Notes under the pieces: generated by a model
The model's input: only the letters and a program-made list of their open reading frames with translations
Databases searched by the model: none
Told to the model about the DNA's origin: nothing
NCBI GenBank assembly: GCA_046349855.1
Contig: JAXMBM010000017.1
Coordinates: forward strand, 1-64,000
Reading direction: 5' to 3'
From: CAIXSC01 sp046349855
Lineage (GTDB): Bacteria > Planctomycetota > Planctomycetia > Pirellulales > Pirellulaceae
DNA length: 64,000 nt
In this document: piece after piece, positions 41,773 through 50,177 of the stretch
How positions within the stretch are numbered: the first letter of the stretch is position 1
Layout: each line of letters opens with the position of its first letter
Made by a program: the position numbers and the translations under genes

Positions 41773-43059
41773 ATGACGTCTGAGACTCCCGCTCCCGCCG
41801 AACCGTCGAGCGGCGGGGAGCGCGACGGCGAGACAACTTCGCCCCCCGCCGCGCCCCCTCGTCATCCGGTGCGCACGGTGCTGGTGACGACCCTGTTTCT
41901 CGTCGCCACACTCGGCTGGTTCTACCAATGGCATCACGGGAGTGCCGCCCAGCGTTTCCGCCGCGCCGTGGCAGCGCTCGATCACCACGATGCCAACGGC
42001 GTGCGTCGCGAACTGGCCGCCTGGCCCGCGTCCGACCAGTACGACCCGCATCGACACTTCCTGGCCGGCGCGCTGCTGCTCCAGGAAGGTCAACCCGCCC
42101 TGGCGCTCGACGAATTCCAGTTCTCCGCCGACGTTCCCGAGCTGCGAGTCCGCACGCTGACTCTGGCAGGTCAAGCACTGTATCTGCTGGGACGCTACGT
42201 GGAAGCACTTAACCTGCTCCTGCAGGCGATCGCCGAGGATGACCAGCCGGTCGCGGCCCACCGCTGGCTGGCGTCGTGCTATGTCGAGTTGGGAGCTGGC
42301 CAGCTGGCGGTTCCGCATCTGACCACCGTCGCCACGCGCGATCCGCACGATCCGCGCCCGCATCGTCTGCTGGGAGTCATCCAGCGCGATGCGGAACACG
42401 ATGAAGAGGCCGTGGCCTGCTATCGGGAATCGCTGCGGCGGGATCCGCAACAGCGAGACGCGCCGCAGATCGCCCTGGAGTTGGCCGAGTGTCAGACGCG
42501 GCTCCGAGATTTCGCGGGCGCCCTGGAAACCCTGCGGCTCGGGCCCGATACACCGGACGCCTGGTTGCTGGCGGCCGAATGCGAAGAAGGGCTGGGAAGA
42601 TGGGAGCCGGCCCGCCAACTGGTCGACCGCACGCTCGCCGCCGCTCCTCAGGCTGCGCCCCCTCGCATCCGCTCGGCCTCCCTGTTGCTGGCGACCGATC
42701 GGGCCGCCGACGCGGCCACGGAACTGGAAAAGATCGTGGCCCAATCTCCGCACGAACTACTGGCTCACCAGCTGCTGGCAACGGCCTGCGAACGTCTGGG
42801 AAGAACGGCCGACGCGGCCCAACATCGGGCCACCGCCGAGCAGCTGAAACAGGCTCGAGCACGTTTTACGCAGCGGCTGGCCGAAGCCGCCGCCAACGCC
42901 CAGGATGCCACGCTGCGATCACAGCTGGGGCAAGCGGCTTGGGAACTCGGACGCCCCGACCTGGCGGAGCTGTGGTGGCGCCGAGCGCTGCTGATCGATC
43001 CGAACCACGGGCCTGCGGCCGCCGGGCTGCAGAAGCTGAGCGCGTCGCCGGCCCCCTGA
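41773..43059 (+). CDS. Membrane-anchored TPR-repeat protein
   Basis: 428 residues. Acidic/Pro-rich N-terminus, one membrane helix at about 34-52 ('TVLVTTLFLVATLGWFYQW'), then at least six tetratricopeptide-like helical pairs, for example 'EALNLLLQAIAEDDQPVAAH', 'LLGVIQRDAEHDEEAVACYR' and 'LATACERLGRTADAAQHRAT'. TPR domains mediate protein-protein contacts; the partner is unknown. About 115 bp after the Cys-rich gene. Followed by REP-like element C. Confidence 0.8.
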   Translation: MTSETPAPAEPSSGGERDGETTSPPAAPPRHPVRTVLVTTLFLVATLGWFYQWHHGSAAQRFRRAVAALDHHDANGVRRELAAWPASDQYDPHRHFLAGALLLQEGQPALALDEFQFSADVPELRVRTLTLAGQALYLLGRYVEALNLLLQAIAEDDQPVAAHRWLASCYVELGAGQLAVPHLTTVATRDPHDPRPHRLLGVIQRDAEHDEEAVACYRESLRRDPQQRDAPQIALELAECQTRLRDFAGALETLRLGPDTPDAWLLAAECEEGLGRWEPARQLVDRTLAAAPQAAPPRIRSASLLLATDRAADAATELEKIVAQSPHELLAHQLLATACERLGRTADAAQHRATAEQLKQARARFTQRLAEAAANAQDATLRSQLGQAAWELGRPDLAELWWRRALLIDPNHGPAAAGLQKLSASPAP

Positions 43060-43133
43060 TTCGCCGTAAAGTTCCTCACAAAACCGCGAATACCGGCGAA
43101 TAACGGCGAGCGGCGGGCGTGAGCCCGCTGTTT

Positions 43134-43238
43134 CTCCCGCTCCTCCCGCTGTTTCTCCTGCTCCTCCTGCTCCTCCTGCTCCTCCTGCTCCTCCTGCTCC
43201 TCCCGCTCCTCCCGCTGTTCCTCCCGCTCCTCCTGTTT
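43134..43238. repeat. Pyrimidine-rich 9-bp-type minisatellite
   Basis: Tandem CTCCTCCTG and CTCCTCCCG variants interspersed with CTGTTTCTC, apparently grown from the TGTTTCTC end of the left arm of element C. The plus strand is almost pure C/T with periodic G. Non-coding. Confidence 0.85.
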
Positions 43239-43259
43239 CGCCGAGACCCGACTTCTGAG

Positions 43260-43958
43260 ATAGGGGTAGGGAAGGGTCATTGAGTTGCCTCTCCCCTCCC
43301 TCCGAAACGGATTGGCGGGTCTCCCGCATCCGGCTCTCTCCGGTTGACTGTTACGTGAAACAAGGTTGGCCTTCTTGGGCATGGGCAGTCGTCATACCGA
43401 ATAGCCCCTGCTTGGCCAAGTTGGCGTTTGGATAGCGGTTATGATCCAGTCTGTGTCCCCGGCCGCGTCGGCCAGCTCGTTTCCGAAGGATGCTGCGTAG
43501 TCGCATCCGGACCCAACCATCGACCGCAGGAAATGTCGTACGCCAGCTGTGTCTGAAGTATTCACACTTGCCCCGTAGCGTGCGATTCACATCGACGATC
43601 ATGGGGTCTCGTGTCGAAGTAAGTTTTAGGGTCCACGTCGACGGTGTACTCGTATCCCGTTTTGAGCAGGCGACCCACGCGACGCAGCGCGTCCTGCACC
43701 ACATCGATTTGACTATGCCGTTTGCCTCCGCGAACACTGTGGCGTTCCCGTGTGGCCAATCTTCCTGCGCCGCTTTGCTCCACGGGCGTTATCCCGTTTC
43801 AAAGCTCTTATGGGCACTCTGACTCCCATCCCCGCAGTCTCGACTTCGCGCGTCGCCCTTTGGGAGAGGCTGCTCTCAAAGCACTGACCGGTTGACCGAC
43901 GGTGGGTCTCCCTGCTTACTTTGTTCGACCTTCCGATCAAACAACATCACAGGCACAC
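43260..43958 (-). mobile_element. Degraded group II intron with intact-looking 3' domain V/VI
   Basis: Read on the minus strand. 5' end GTGTG (43958 leftwards) fits the group II GUGYG rule. A domain V candidate is at 43336-43304, starting GAGCCGGAT with the AGC triad and closing AATCCGTTTC, with one mismatch in the lower stem. A domain VI-like hairpin (GGGAGGGG.../CCCTTCCC) and the end CCTACCCCTAT put the 3' boundary at 43260. Removing this interval joins CACTGTTT to CTCAGAAG and so restores the TGTTTCTC arm of the REP-like element. The reverse transcriptase inside is broken. The element is inserted just 3' of a small hairpin. Confidence 0.75.
43351..43783 (-). pseudogene. Group II intron reverse transcriptase/maturase, internally deleted
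   Basis: Two pieces in different frames. The upstream piece keeps part of the reverse-transcriptase fingers/palm: 'GYEYTVDVDPKTYFDT' then 'PHDR', the usual 'DVDLKSYFDTIPHDRL' block. Right after this the other frame gives the C-terminal maturase end: 'VNRTLRGKCEYFRHSWRTTF', 'GWVRMRLRSILRKR', 'DHNRYPNANLAKQGLF' and 'TAHA'. The catalytic YADD block and the part between, several hundred residues, are missing. The junction is near 43600. Cannot encode an active protein. Confidence 0.8.
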
Positions 43959-44004
43959 AAACAGTGGGCTCACGCCCACCGCTCGCCGATTGGTTAGGCG
44001 CTCA

Positions 44005-44046
44005 TACACGACGCGACTTACACGACGCGACTTACACGACGTACCT
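44005..44046. repeat. Short tandem repeat, 14 bp x 3
   Basis: Three copies of TACACGACGCGACT, the last one degenerate, about 17 bp outside the right arm of REP-like element C and ending at the stop codon of the SMI1/KNR4 gene. A comparable 13-bp array sits outside the right arm of element B. Confidence 0.8.
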
Positions 44047-45353
44047 TAGACCACCCGCAGCTGTCCCCGATGCAGCGCGGCGAGTCGCGCTCGCGCCGGC
44101 ATCCCCGCCGCCTCAGCCGTGCGCTCTAGTCCTTCCAGAATCGGCGCATAGGCGGTCAGCTGATCGAGCCCCAGGTCCCAGCCGGCCTGATAGTACAGAT
44201 CGTAGGCTGCCGCGAACTGCCCGGACCGTTCGGCCTGCCGTGCTCGTTCGTGCCAGAAACCCGAAATGCGGTCGCGCAAGGTCTGGGGATCGTGCCACCA
44301 GTACTGCTGCAGATAGGGGTCGCGCGCGGCCTCGGCGGGAACCTGAGCACGCCATTCAAACAGGCGAGCGGCGGCGAACTTGCCGAAGCCATCCGCCACC
44401 CAGTGAGTACGAAACGGAACCGTGTGATCGGCAAACAGCGACGGACGCAGCCCCACGAGATAGCGTTCGATGGCCACCTCCACGGCGCCGCGCCGCTCGG
44501 CCGCCCAACCCGCGATGTCGTGAGCCCACCCCAGGTCGGATCGCGCGCCGAGAACCTCCAGCGCCGCCTGCTCGGCACCTTCCCAATCCTGCCGCAACAG
44601 GGACTCGGCATCGGTGCCGAAATGTTTCAGCAACTGACCGCGCCGCTCCTGGGGAATCAGTTGCGTGTCGAACATCCACATCACAAAATCGGGTTCCCAG
44701 GCGACACCCAGCTGCTGTGCCACGCGGTAATCACTGCGTCCGCGGAGTCCGCAGTGCAGCTGTTGCAGGAGCGTCTCGCGGGCCAGCGCCCAGCGCGCCA
44801 GCCCAGCCGCTCGCAACCCGTCCCGCCAACTCTGGTCGACCGCGGACGACAGCGCCTGCAGGCGGGTCGCGGGGAACGACAGCTGAGCAGCGCACCAGGC
44901 GACGTGCGTCTGCCAGCCGACGGCTGGCTGCGGCGCGGGATGATGGGCTCCGCCGGGAAAGATAGCGGTCGGACCGGCCCCCGGATGCCGCTCACCTTCG
45001 CCGGCCCGCAGCGCATCGTACAGCAGCGACTCGGCCAGCGTGTCGCCGCTCGGAATCCAGTCGCCGCCAGCGTGGGACCAGTACAGCCACTCCCGGACTC
45101 CGTTGTCCGCCCCGACGCGGAGGCACAGCCAGTCGCCGTAATCGTTGCCAAGTAAGGGCAACGTGTCGGGGAGCATGAATCCGGGCCAGATGAGTCCTGG
45201 TTCCGGTTCCAGCAATTGCTCGGGGGACAACGGATGATTGAACTCACCGCCTCCCGGCAGCTGCCAGCGTGCCTCATCCAGCCACGCGGCAAGATCCCGG
45301 GGTAACTGCACCTGGTAGCGCTGGGACACGCGTTGTGACCAGGTTGTCGACAT
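44046..45353 (-). CDS. SMI1/KNR4-family protein
   Basis: 435 residues from ATG 45353; the frame continues upstream to 45722 but those residues overlap the neighbouring gene antisense and look like noise. The N-terminal third has the SMI1/KNR4 pattern: 'HPLSPEQLLEPEPG', 'LPLLGNDYGDWLCLRVGADN' and 'WLYWSHAGGDWIPSGDTLAE'. In bacteria this fold is common in immunity proteins against contact-dependent toxins, but also in housekeeping contexts. The C-terminal part is alpha-helical and Trp/Ala-rich with repeat-like helices. No toxin gene is adjacent, so an immunity role is not supported by context. About 75 bp downstream of the LarA-like gene, same strand. Confidence 0.75.
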   Translation of the reverse strand: MSTTWSQRVSQRYQVQLPRDLAAWLDEARWQLPGGGEFNHPLSPEQLLEPEPGLIWPGFMLPDTLPLLGNDYGDWLCLRVGADNGVREWLYWSHAGGDWIPSGDTLAESLLYDALRAGEGERHPGAGPTAIFPGGAHHPAPQPAVGWQTHVAWCAAQLSFPATRLQALSSAVDQSWRDGLRAAGLARWALARETLLQQLHCGLRGRSDYRVAQQLGVAWEPDFVMWMFDTQLIPQERRGQLLKHFGTDAESLLRQDWEGAEQAALEVLGARSDLGWAHDIAGWAAERRGAVEVAIERYLVGLRPSLFADHTVPFRTHWVADGFGKFAAARLFEWRAQVPAEAARDPYLQQYWWHDPQTLRDRISGFWHERARQAERSGQFAAAYDLYYQAGWDLGLDQLTAYAPILEGLERTAEAAGMPARARLAALHRGQLRVV

Positions 45354-45430
45354 TGTCCGCACTTTTCGCTCGCTTCCGCCCTCGTGTGTCCCGCCGCCGG
45401 AGGCCCCCCGCCCTGGCTCCCCATGCCTGC

Positions 45431-46714
45431 CTAATGCCCGCCACCACCACCCCACGTCCCGTTCGGCAGGTTGCCCTGATCGTCCCAGGGAAGCGGCCGC
45501 GGCTCGGCGATGATCTCCAGATCGTTCCGCTCCCGGGCCTCCGCCAGATAGACCTCGGAACACTCGACTTCGCGCACATCGAGCGTATTGTGGATCCACA
45601 GCAGGCGGGCGTGCGGCGGATCGGTGAGGCCAATGGTGGGCAGAGCCGCATCGAGAATCTCGCGATCGCTGGCATAGTCCAGCGGCAGCATCGCGGCCGT
45701 GGGATGACCGCCCGTGAGGCAATTGATGCGCGTGGCCGTCACGTTCATCTGCCGCAGGACCTGCGTGCGACAGAATTCGGCGATCCCCAGCCCCGTCGCG
45801 TTGCCGTGCGTCTCCGGAGTGAGACTGCGCACGGCAATCCGCCGCACCTTGGGGAATTCATCCTCGCGCGCCGCATGATCGTTGTACTTGCGTCCAATCA
45901 CGTTGGTGTCCATTCCGGTACCGCTGATGTTCTTGCCGATCTCGTCGATGAACAGCACATCGACCACGCGAAACGGCAGTTTGGGCAACCAGGCGCGGGC
46001 CTGCAGCAGCAGCTGCCGCTCCCGCTCCTCGAACACCTCGGGCGCAACCGCTTCGATCAGCGCCGTCTCGTCGTAAGCGTTCTCGACAATTGCCAGCCCC
46101 GCCACGATGCGGCAGCGCGTAAGGACCTCACGCGCGACGCTGCGGAGGATCTGGCCAAAGTTATAGTCGATAATCGCGCGATGATAGATCTTGGCACCTT
46201 CGTGCTTGCCGAGCCCGATGAGCATCATCTTCATCAGGCCGCTTTCGATATCCCCGACAAACCCCGTGTGTGGCTTGACGCGTCCACAAACCAGCACGTG
46301 GTCGGCGCCGAACGCGTGCTTGTCGAAGTGCACCGGAAAGCCTTCAGCCGCCTGGCAGACAATCACGGTCTCCATACTCGCCCTGATCGGACAGCCGCAG
46401 AACGCCTCCGTAATCCCATACGACTCGATGACCTGCCGCTGCCCCTCGGCCGTGCCCCCCCCGTGACTCCCCATCGCCGGCACGATGAAGGGGTGGGCAC
46501 CGAGCCGCTGAAAATGTCGGACGGCGGCGCGCAGGATGCGGTGAATCTGTGCAATCCCGCGACTCCCGGCCGTGATGGCGACCGTCTGGCCCGGCTTCAC
46601 GCGGTTGGACAGCTGTAACCCCGCCAGCTGAGCCTCGACTTCCGCCTCGATGTCGGTTACTCGAGGCGCCTCAAACCGCTGACGGACGCGAAAGATACGA
46701 GGATAACTGGACAT
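45431..46714 (-). CDS. LarA-like (DUF2088) lactate racemase-domain protein
   Basis: 427 residues from ATG 46714 (GTG 46720 is an alternative). The N-terminal domain matches the DUF2088/LarA fold: 'NRVKPGQTVAITAGSRGIAQ', 'VPAMGSHGGGTAEGQ', 'VLVCGRVKPHTGFVGDIESG' and 'MKMMLIGLGKHEGAKIYHR'. In Lactobacillus LarA this fold binds the nickel-pincer cofactor and uses His residues and a Lys; the equivalents cannot be checked position by position here. Many DUF2088 proteins are not lactate racemases, and no larB/C/E genes are nearby, so activity is open. Divergent from rplU with a 300-bp spacer. Confidence 0.8.
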   Translation of the reverse strand: MSSYPRIFRVRQRFEAPRVTDIEAEVEAQLAGLQLSNRVKPGQTVAITAGSRGIAQIHRILRAAVRHFQRLGAHPFIVPAMGSHGGGTAEGQRQVIESYGITEAFCGCPIRASMETVIVCQAAEGFPVHFDKHAFGADHVLVCGRVKPHTGFVGDIESGLMKMMLIGLGKHEGAKIYHRAIIDYNFGQILRSVAREVLTRCRIVAGLAIVENAYDETALIEAVAPEVFEERERQLLLQARAWLPKLPFRVVDVLFIDEIGKNISGTGMDTNVIGRKYNDHAAREDEFPKVRRIAVRSLTPETHGNATGLGIAEFCRTQVLRQMNVTATRINCLTGGHPTAAMLPLDYASDREILDAALPTIGLTDPPHARLLWIHNTLDVREVECSEVYLAEARERNDLEIIAEPRPLPWDDQGNLPNGTWGGGGGH

Positions 46715-46893
46715 GCGCACTCCTGACGTGGAACACCCGCCGCTCGCGGCCCGGGCCGGCGTGGCACGGGAGCCCGCCCCTCTCCAGCGGGTCAGAGCGG
46801 CCCTTACCGGTCAACCGGCAACGCCGTCGGGCCTGGGCCCCTCCCCTTTTTCCGCCGGCGGACTCGACGCCCGACCACGAATTCAGTATTCTG

Positions 46894-46915
46894 TTGCGTT
46901 CCTAACTTAACGCAA
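46894..46915. promoter_or_regulatory. Inverted repeat in the rplU upstream region
   Basis: TTGCGTT and AACGCAA (7 bp each) with an 8-bp spacer, in a locally AT-richer stretch about 100 bp before rplU and between divergent genes. Could be a leader hairpin for r-protein control or an operator; undecided. Confidence 0.3.
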
Positions 46916-47012
46916 GCTCGTTCCAGTGCCTAGCGCGGGCCCGACGCGGACCGCGAACCCCGGCCGGAACATACCTCGTTTCCCCTTTTGCAATCGCCGC
47001 CGGATGTCAGCC

Positions 47013-47330
47013 ATGTACGCGATCATCGTCGAAGACGGACGCCAGTATCGAGTGGAAGAAGGCCAGGAACTGCTCGTGAACCTCCGCGACGCCGAGGCCG
47101 GCAGTTCGCTGACATTCAGTCGAGTGCTGGCGGTATCGGGTGCCAATGGCTTGACATTGGGTAAGCCCCTCGTGGCAGGCGCCTCGGTGACAGCCTCGGT
47201 GGTCGGCGATGTGGCCGGTCCCAAACTGGTGGTGCAGAAGTTCCGCCGCCGAAAGAACTACCGGCGCCGCAACGGCCACCGTCAGCACTACACCAAGGTG
47301 CGGATCGACAAGATCCAGACCACAACCTGA
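47013..47330 (+). CDS. rplU: 50S ribosomal protein L21
   Basis: 105 residues from ATG 47013 (M-Y-A-I-I-V-E-D-G-R-Q-Y), the normal L21 start; upstream ATGs at 47004 and 46926 add non-family residues. Binds 23S rRNA. 'MYAIIVEDGRQYRVEEGQEL', 'VGDVAGPKLVVQKFRRRKNY' and 'RRRNGHRQHYTKVRIDKI' are characteristic. Normally rpmA (L27) follows immediately, but the next 530 bp contain no L27-like frame on either strand. Confidence 0.95.
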   Translation: MYAIIVEDGRQYRVEEGQELLVNLRDAEAGSSLTFSRVLAVSGANGLTLGKPLVAGASVTASVVGDVAGPKLVVQKFRRRKNYRRRNGHRQHYTKVRIDKIQTTT

Positions 47331-47865
47331 TCGCCGCCGCCGGCCGCGAGCCAACTCTTTCCCCGGGCGAGACAGGTCAGCCAACGGTTCCCGGCTGCTC
47401 CTTCCGGGCTTACTGCAGGTGAGGTCTCATGTCCAGGCCTCCGCAGTGGTCGCTGATCCGTGCCATCTGTGGTCAGACTCCGTGGCAAACCTCGCTAGTC
47501 GTACGGGAAACCGAGCCGTTCGCACGCCCTAAAGTCGCCACGTTCCAGCGAGCCACGTCGGCCTGTGGTCATCGCGTCGCGGTCTGATTGATCATCGGTC
47601 GATGGTCCGACACTCGCAGCCGATTCACTCTGCGAACTCCAACCTGGCATTTCGGTTCGCGCTGCGGACTCGAACGACCCGTTCTCGGTAAAGGTGTCGG
47701 CGGTGCGGCAGTCCACCGTGTTTGGCTCGGCGACAGTCGATATGCTGGGGAAAGAAACGGAAGCCCCCGCCGCACGCGAATCACCATGCGGGTACGAACT
47801 CTGCCACTCGCTGCCGGGGGGGGCGAACGACTTCCTGTGGCGAATCTGAAAGTGGACTTCACGCG
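47331..47865. other. Gene-free spacer after rplU
   Basis: About 530 bp with no credible coding frame, tRNA or terminator. Open frames here have no recognisable similarity. L27 is absent. Composition becomes more A-rich towards the sialidase gene. Confidence 0.6.
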
Positions 47866-50139
47866 ATGAAATTCACCCTCTCCCTGCTGGCCACCACCCT
47901 GCTGGCCACCATCCTGCGGCTCGCGCCGCTGGCGGCGCTGTGCGCCGATGACTCCCAGCCGTCCGGAGTCCGCAGCAACAATTCCGAACTGCCGGTGGTG
48001 CTTGCCAATCCGGGTGCGGAGTTTCAGGACAACGCCCGGCCCGGTGCGATGATCATCGGCATGGATCGCACGCCGCAGGGGCGCATTTGGGGATGCTGGA
48101 CGGGCACGGGGGACAAGCGCGATGGATATTTCCTTCTCGCGACGAGCGATGACGATGGCGCGACGTGGTCCAAGCCGCGGCTGGCGGTCGGGGTACGTAC
48201 CGAGGCGGCGCAGAAGACCAGCGGGGCGCTGGTGGGGAATCTCTGGACCGATCCGCAAGGGCGCTTGTGGCTCTTCTTTGACCAGCAGATCGGCGATCCG
48301 CAAAAACGCATCACGAACTGGTATCTGCGCTGCGATGACCCCGATGCCGCGGAGCCCGCCTGGAGCCAGCCGAAGATGTTTGCGGAAGGTTGCACTCTGA
48401 ACAAGCCGACCGTGCTCAACAACGGTGACTGGTTGCTCCCGGTCTCGGATTGGCACAGGAAGACGGCTCGCGTATTTGCTTCGACCGACGAAGGATCGTC
48501 GTGGAAGGAGCGGGGCAGCTTGCAGTTTCCGGACTGGGAGTTCGACGAGCATATGATGGTCGAGCTGAAAGACGGCCGCCTGTGGATGCTGGCGCGCACG
48601 AAAGGCCAGCCACACGAGAGTTTCTCCCACGATGGCGGCAGGACCTGGAGCACGCCGCAGCAGGCCGCGACGGTGCAGAACATCAACGCGCGATTCTTTC
48701 TTCGCCGGCTGAAATCCGGCCGCCTTCTGCTCGTGAAGAACGGCCCTGTGAACGTGCGGCTCCCCCGTCGTTCGAGCATGACGGCTTTCTTGTCGGACGA
48801 CGACGGCCGGACGTGGAGCAAGGGCCTGCTGCTCGACGATCGCGCCGAGGTGTCGTATCCCGACGGCTTCGAGGCCCCCGACGGCCTCATCCACATCCTC
48901 TACGATTGGAACCGGCATACCGATGCGGAGATTCTGCTGGCGAAGTTCCGCGAGGAAGACATCCTCGCTGGGAAAATCGTCTCGACGAATGCGAAGCTCA
49001 GAATGCGCGCGAATAAGGCGCTCGCGCCCCATCTGCCCCAGTCGATCACACCCGATCAGAAGTGGACAGCACAAGGCCTTGAGGATGCGAAGCAGGACTT
49101 TAGCAGCATTCCCTACGACGGCGTCACCCCGAATAAGATGGTCTGTGACACCACGCTCCGCGAGTTGCCCGACGGCTCCTGGATTCTCTTCCTGCTCGCC
49201 GGTGGCGACACCGAGCCGTCGCCGCTGAACTACACCGGCGTCACTCGCAGCTCGGACAAAGGCAAGACGTGGACGCCGCTGGAGCGTTTCGACGTTGGTT
49301 TCCCACGCGAGGGAAAAACCATCGGCCAGGGGCCGACCGAACTCATGATCCTGGGCCAACACAGCACGCTGTTCTTCTCCACGCACTCGAAACACTGGGC
49401 GAATGACTGGCGCTCGTGGTTTCTCACCAGCGACGACTCCTGCAAGACGTGGAGCAAGCCGCGGGAAGTGCCGGGCCGGCTCAAGGAACGCACCTTCATC
49501 CGCCAGCACATCGTCTGCCAGGACGGCCGCATCATGATTCCCTTCCAGCACTACATCGGCCCCGAGGACGAGCAGGACCAGGCGCCGCTCGACCGCGCCT
49601 TCACCAATCCGCGCAACGGCGTGCTCATCAGCCGCGACGGCGGCGGCACGTGGACCGAGCACGGCAACATCCGCCTCACGCCGAACGACCGCTATTTCGG
49701 CTGGGCGGAGAACGATCTCTTCGAGCACCCGGACGGCCGAATCACGATGGTCATTCGCGCCGACGGACTCGGCGGGCTGCTGTTCAAAGCCGAGTCGAAG
49801 GACGGCGGAAAGACCTGGCCGGAGTTTGCGAGCATCACGCCGATCCCGAATCCCGGCAGCAAGACCACGCTCTACGCGCTCGGTGGCGACACCGTCGCGA
49901 TCCTGCACAATCCGAACTCGAAGCACCGCAGCCCGCTGGCGCTCTGGATCAGCTTCGATGGGATGAAGACGTGGCCCTACCAGCGTGTGCTGCAGGCCGA
50001 GAGTTGCGACGGCCCCACCGGCCGCCTGAACTATCCCGACGGTTTCGTCAGCCAGGACAAGCAGTGGCTTCATTTCGCCTTTGACGATAATCGACACCGC
50101 GCCGTGCACTACTCCGCGAAGCTGCCGCCACTGCCGTGA
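47866..50139 (+). CDS. Secreted sialidase-family (BNR/Asp-box) protein, two propellers
   Basis: 757 residues from ATG 47866, which yields a clean signal peptide ('LSLLATTLLATILRLAPLAA'). At least seven Asp-box turns are seen: 'SDDDGATWSKP', 'TDEGSSWKE', 'HDGGRTWSTP', 'DDDGRTWSKG', 'SSDKGKTWTP', 'SRDGGGTWTE', 'SKDGGKTWPE', plus a degenerate 'SDDSCKTWSKP'. They fall in two groups, residues about 60-330 and 440-680, consistent with two six-bladed sialidase folds. An arginine triad cannot be assigned with certainty, so exo-alpha-sialidase activity is plausible but not shown. Probably degrades host or algal glycans outside the cell. The following hydrolase gene starts 38 bp later. Confidence 0.82.
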   Translation: MKFTLSLLATTLLATILRLAPLAALCADDSQPSGVRSNNSELPVVLANPGAEFQDNARPGAMIIGMDRTPQGRIWGCWTGTGDKRDGYFLLATSDDDGATWSKPRLAVGVRTEAAQKTSGALVGNLWTDPQGRLWLFFDQQIGDPQKRITNWYLRCDDPDAAEPAWSQPKMFAEGCTLNKPTVLNNGDWLLPVSDWHRKTARVFASTDEGSSWKERGSLQFPDWEFDEHMMVELKDGRLWMLARTKGQPHESFSHDGGRTWSTPQQAATVQNINARFFLRRLKSGRLLLVKNGPVNVRLPRRSSMTAFLSDDDGRTWSKGLLLDDRAEVSYPDGFEAPDGLIHILYDWNRHTDAEILLAKFREEDILAGKIVSTNAKLRMRANKALAPHLPQSITPDQKWTAQGLEDAKQDFSSIPYDGVTPNKMVCDTTLRELPDGSWILFLLAGGDTEPSPLNYTGVTRSSDKGKTWTPLERFDVGFPREGKTIGQGPTELMILGQHSTLFFSTHSKHWANDWRSWFLTSDDSCKTWSKPREVPGRLKERTFIRQHIVCQDGRIMIPFQHYIGPEDEQDQAPLDRAFTNPRNGVLISRDGGGTWTEHGNIRLTPNDRYFGWAENDLFEHPDGRITMVIRADGLGGLLFKAESKDGGKTWPEFASITPIPNPGSKTTLYALGGDTVAILHNPNSKHRSPLALWISFDGMKTWPYQRVLQAESCDGPTGRLNYPDGFVSQDKQWLHFAFDDNRHRAVHYSAKLPPLP

Positions 50140-50177
50140 GCTTGCTTTCGAACTCACTTCATTCTTTGGACGCAACC

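Larger units (their letters stand above)
43105..43987. repeat. Composite REP-like element C, containing a group II intron remnant
   Basis: The left arm 43105-43136 (GGCGAGCGG, hairpin GCGGGC-GTGA-GCCCGC, TGTTTCTC) and the inverted right arm 43959-43987 (minus-strand hairpin GTGGGC-GTGA-GCCCAC then TGTTT) belong to the same family as elements A and B. The interior carries a Pyr-rich minisatellite and a 699-bp group II intron remnant inserted directly at the right arm. No intact gene lies between 43060 and 44045. Confidence 0.8.

Noticed and set aside
43892..44965. Plus-strand frame opposite the SMI1/KNR4 gene
   Set aside because: Arg/Pro/Ala-rich shadow with no domain; it also crosses the intron remnant and the REP-like arm.
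44046..45353. Immunity gene of a contact-dependent or polymorphic toxin system
   Set aside because: The SMI1/KNR4 fold alone is not enough. No toxin, Rhs, LXG or secretion gene lies nearby.
45354..45722. 123-residue N-terminal extension of the SMI1/KNR4 protein
   Set aside because: It overlaps the 3' end of the LarA-like gene in another frame and has low-complexity Arg/Gly composition.
45431..46714. Confident call of lactate racemase (larA)
   Set aside because: No larB/C/E cofactor genes are present, and the DUF2088 family is broad; only the fold is supported.
47569..50175. 868-codon minus-strand frame antisense to the sialidase gene
   Set aside because: The plus strand has a signal peptide and seven or more Asp-boxes. 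The antisense frame has no recognisable motif.
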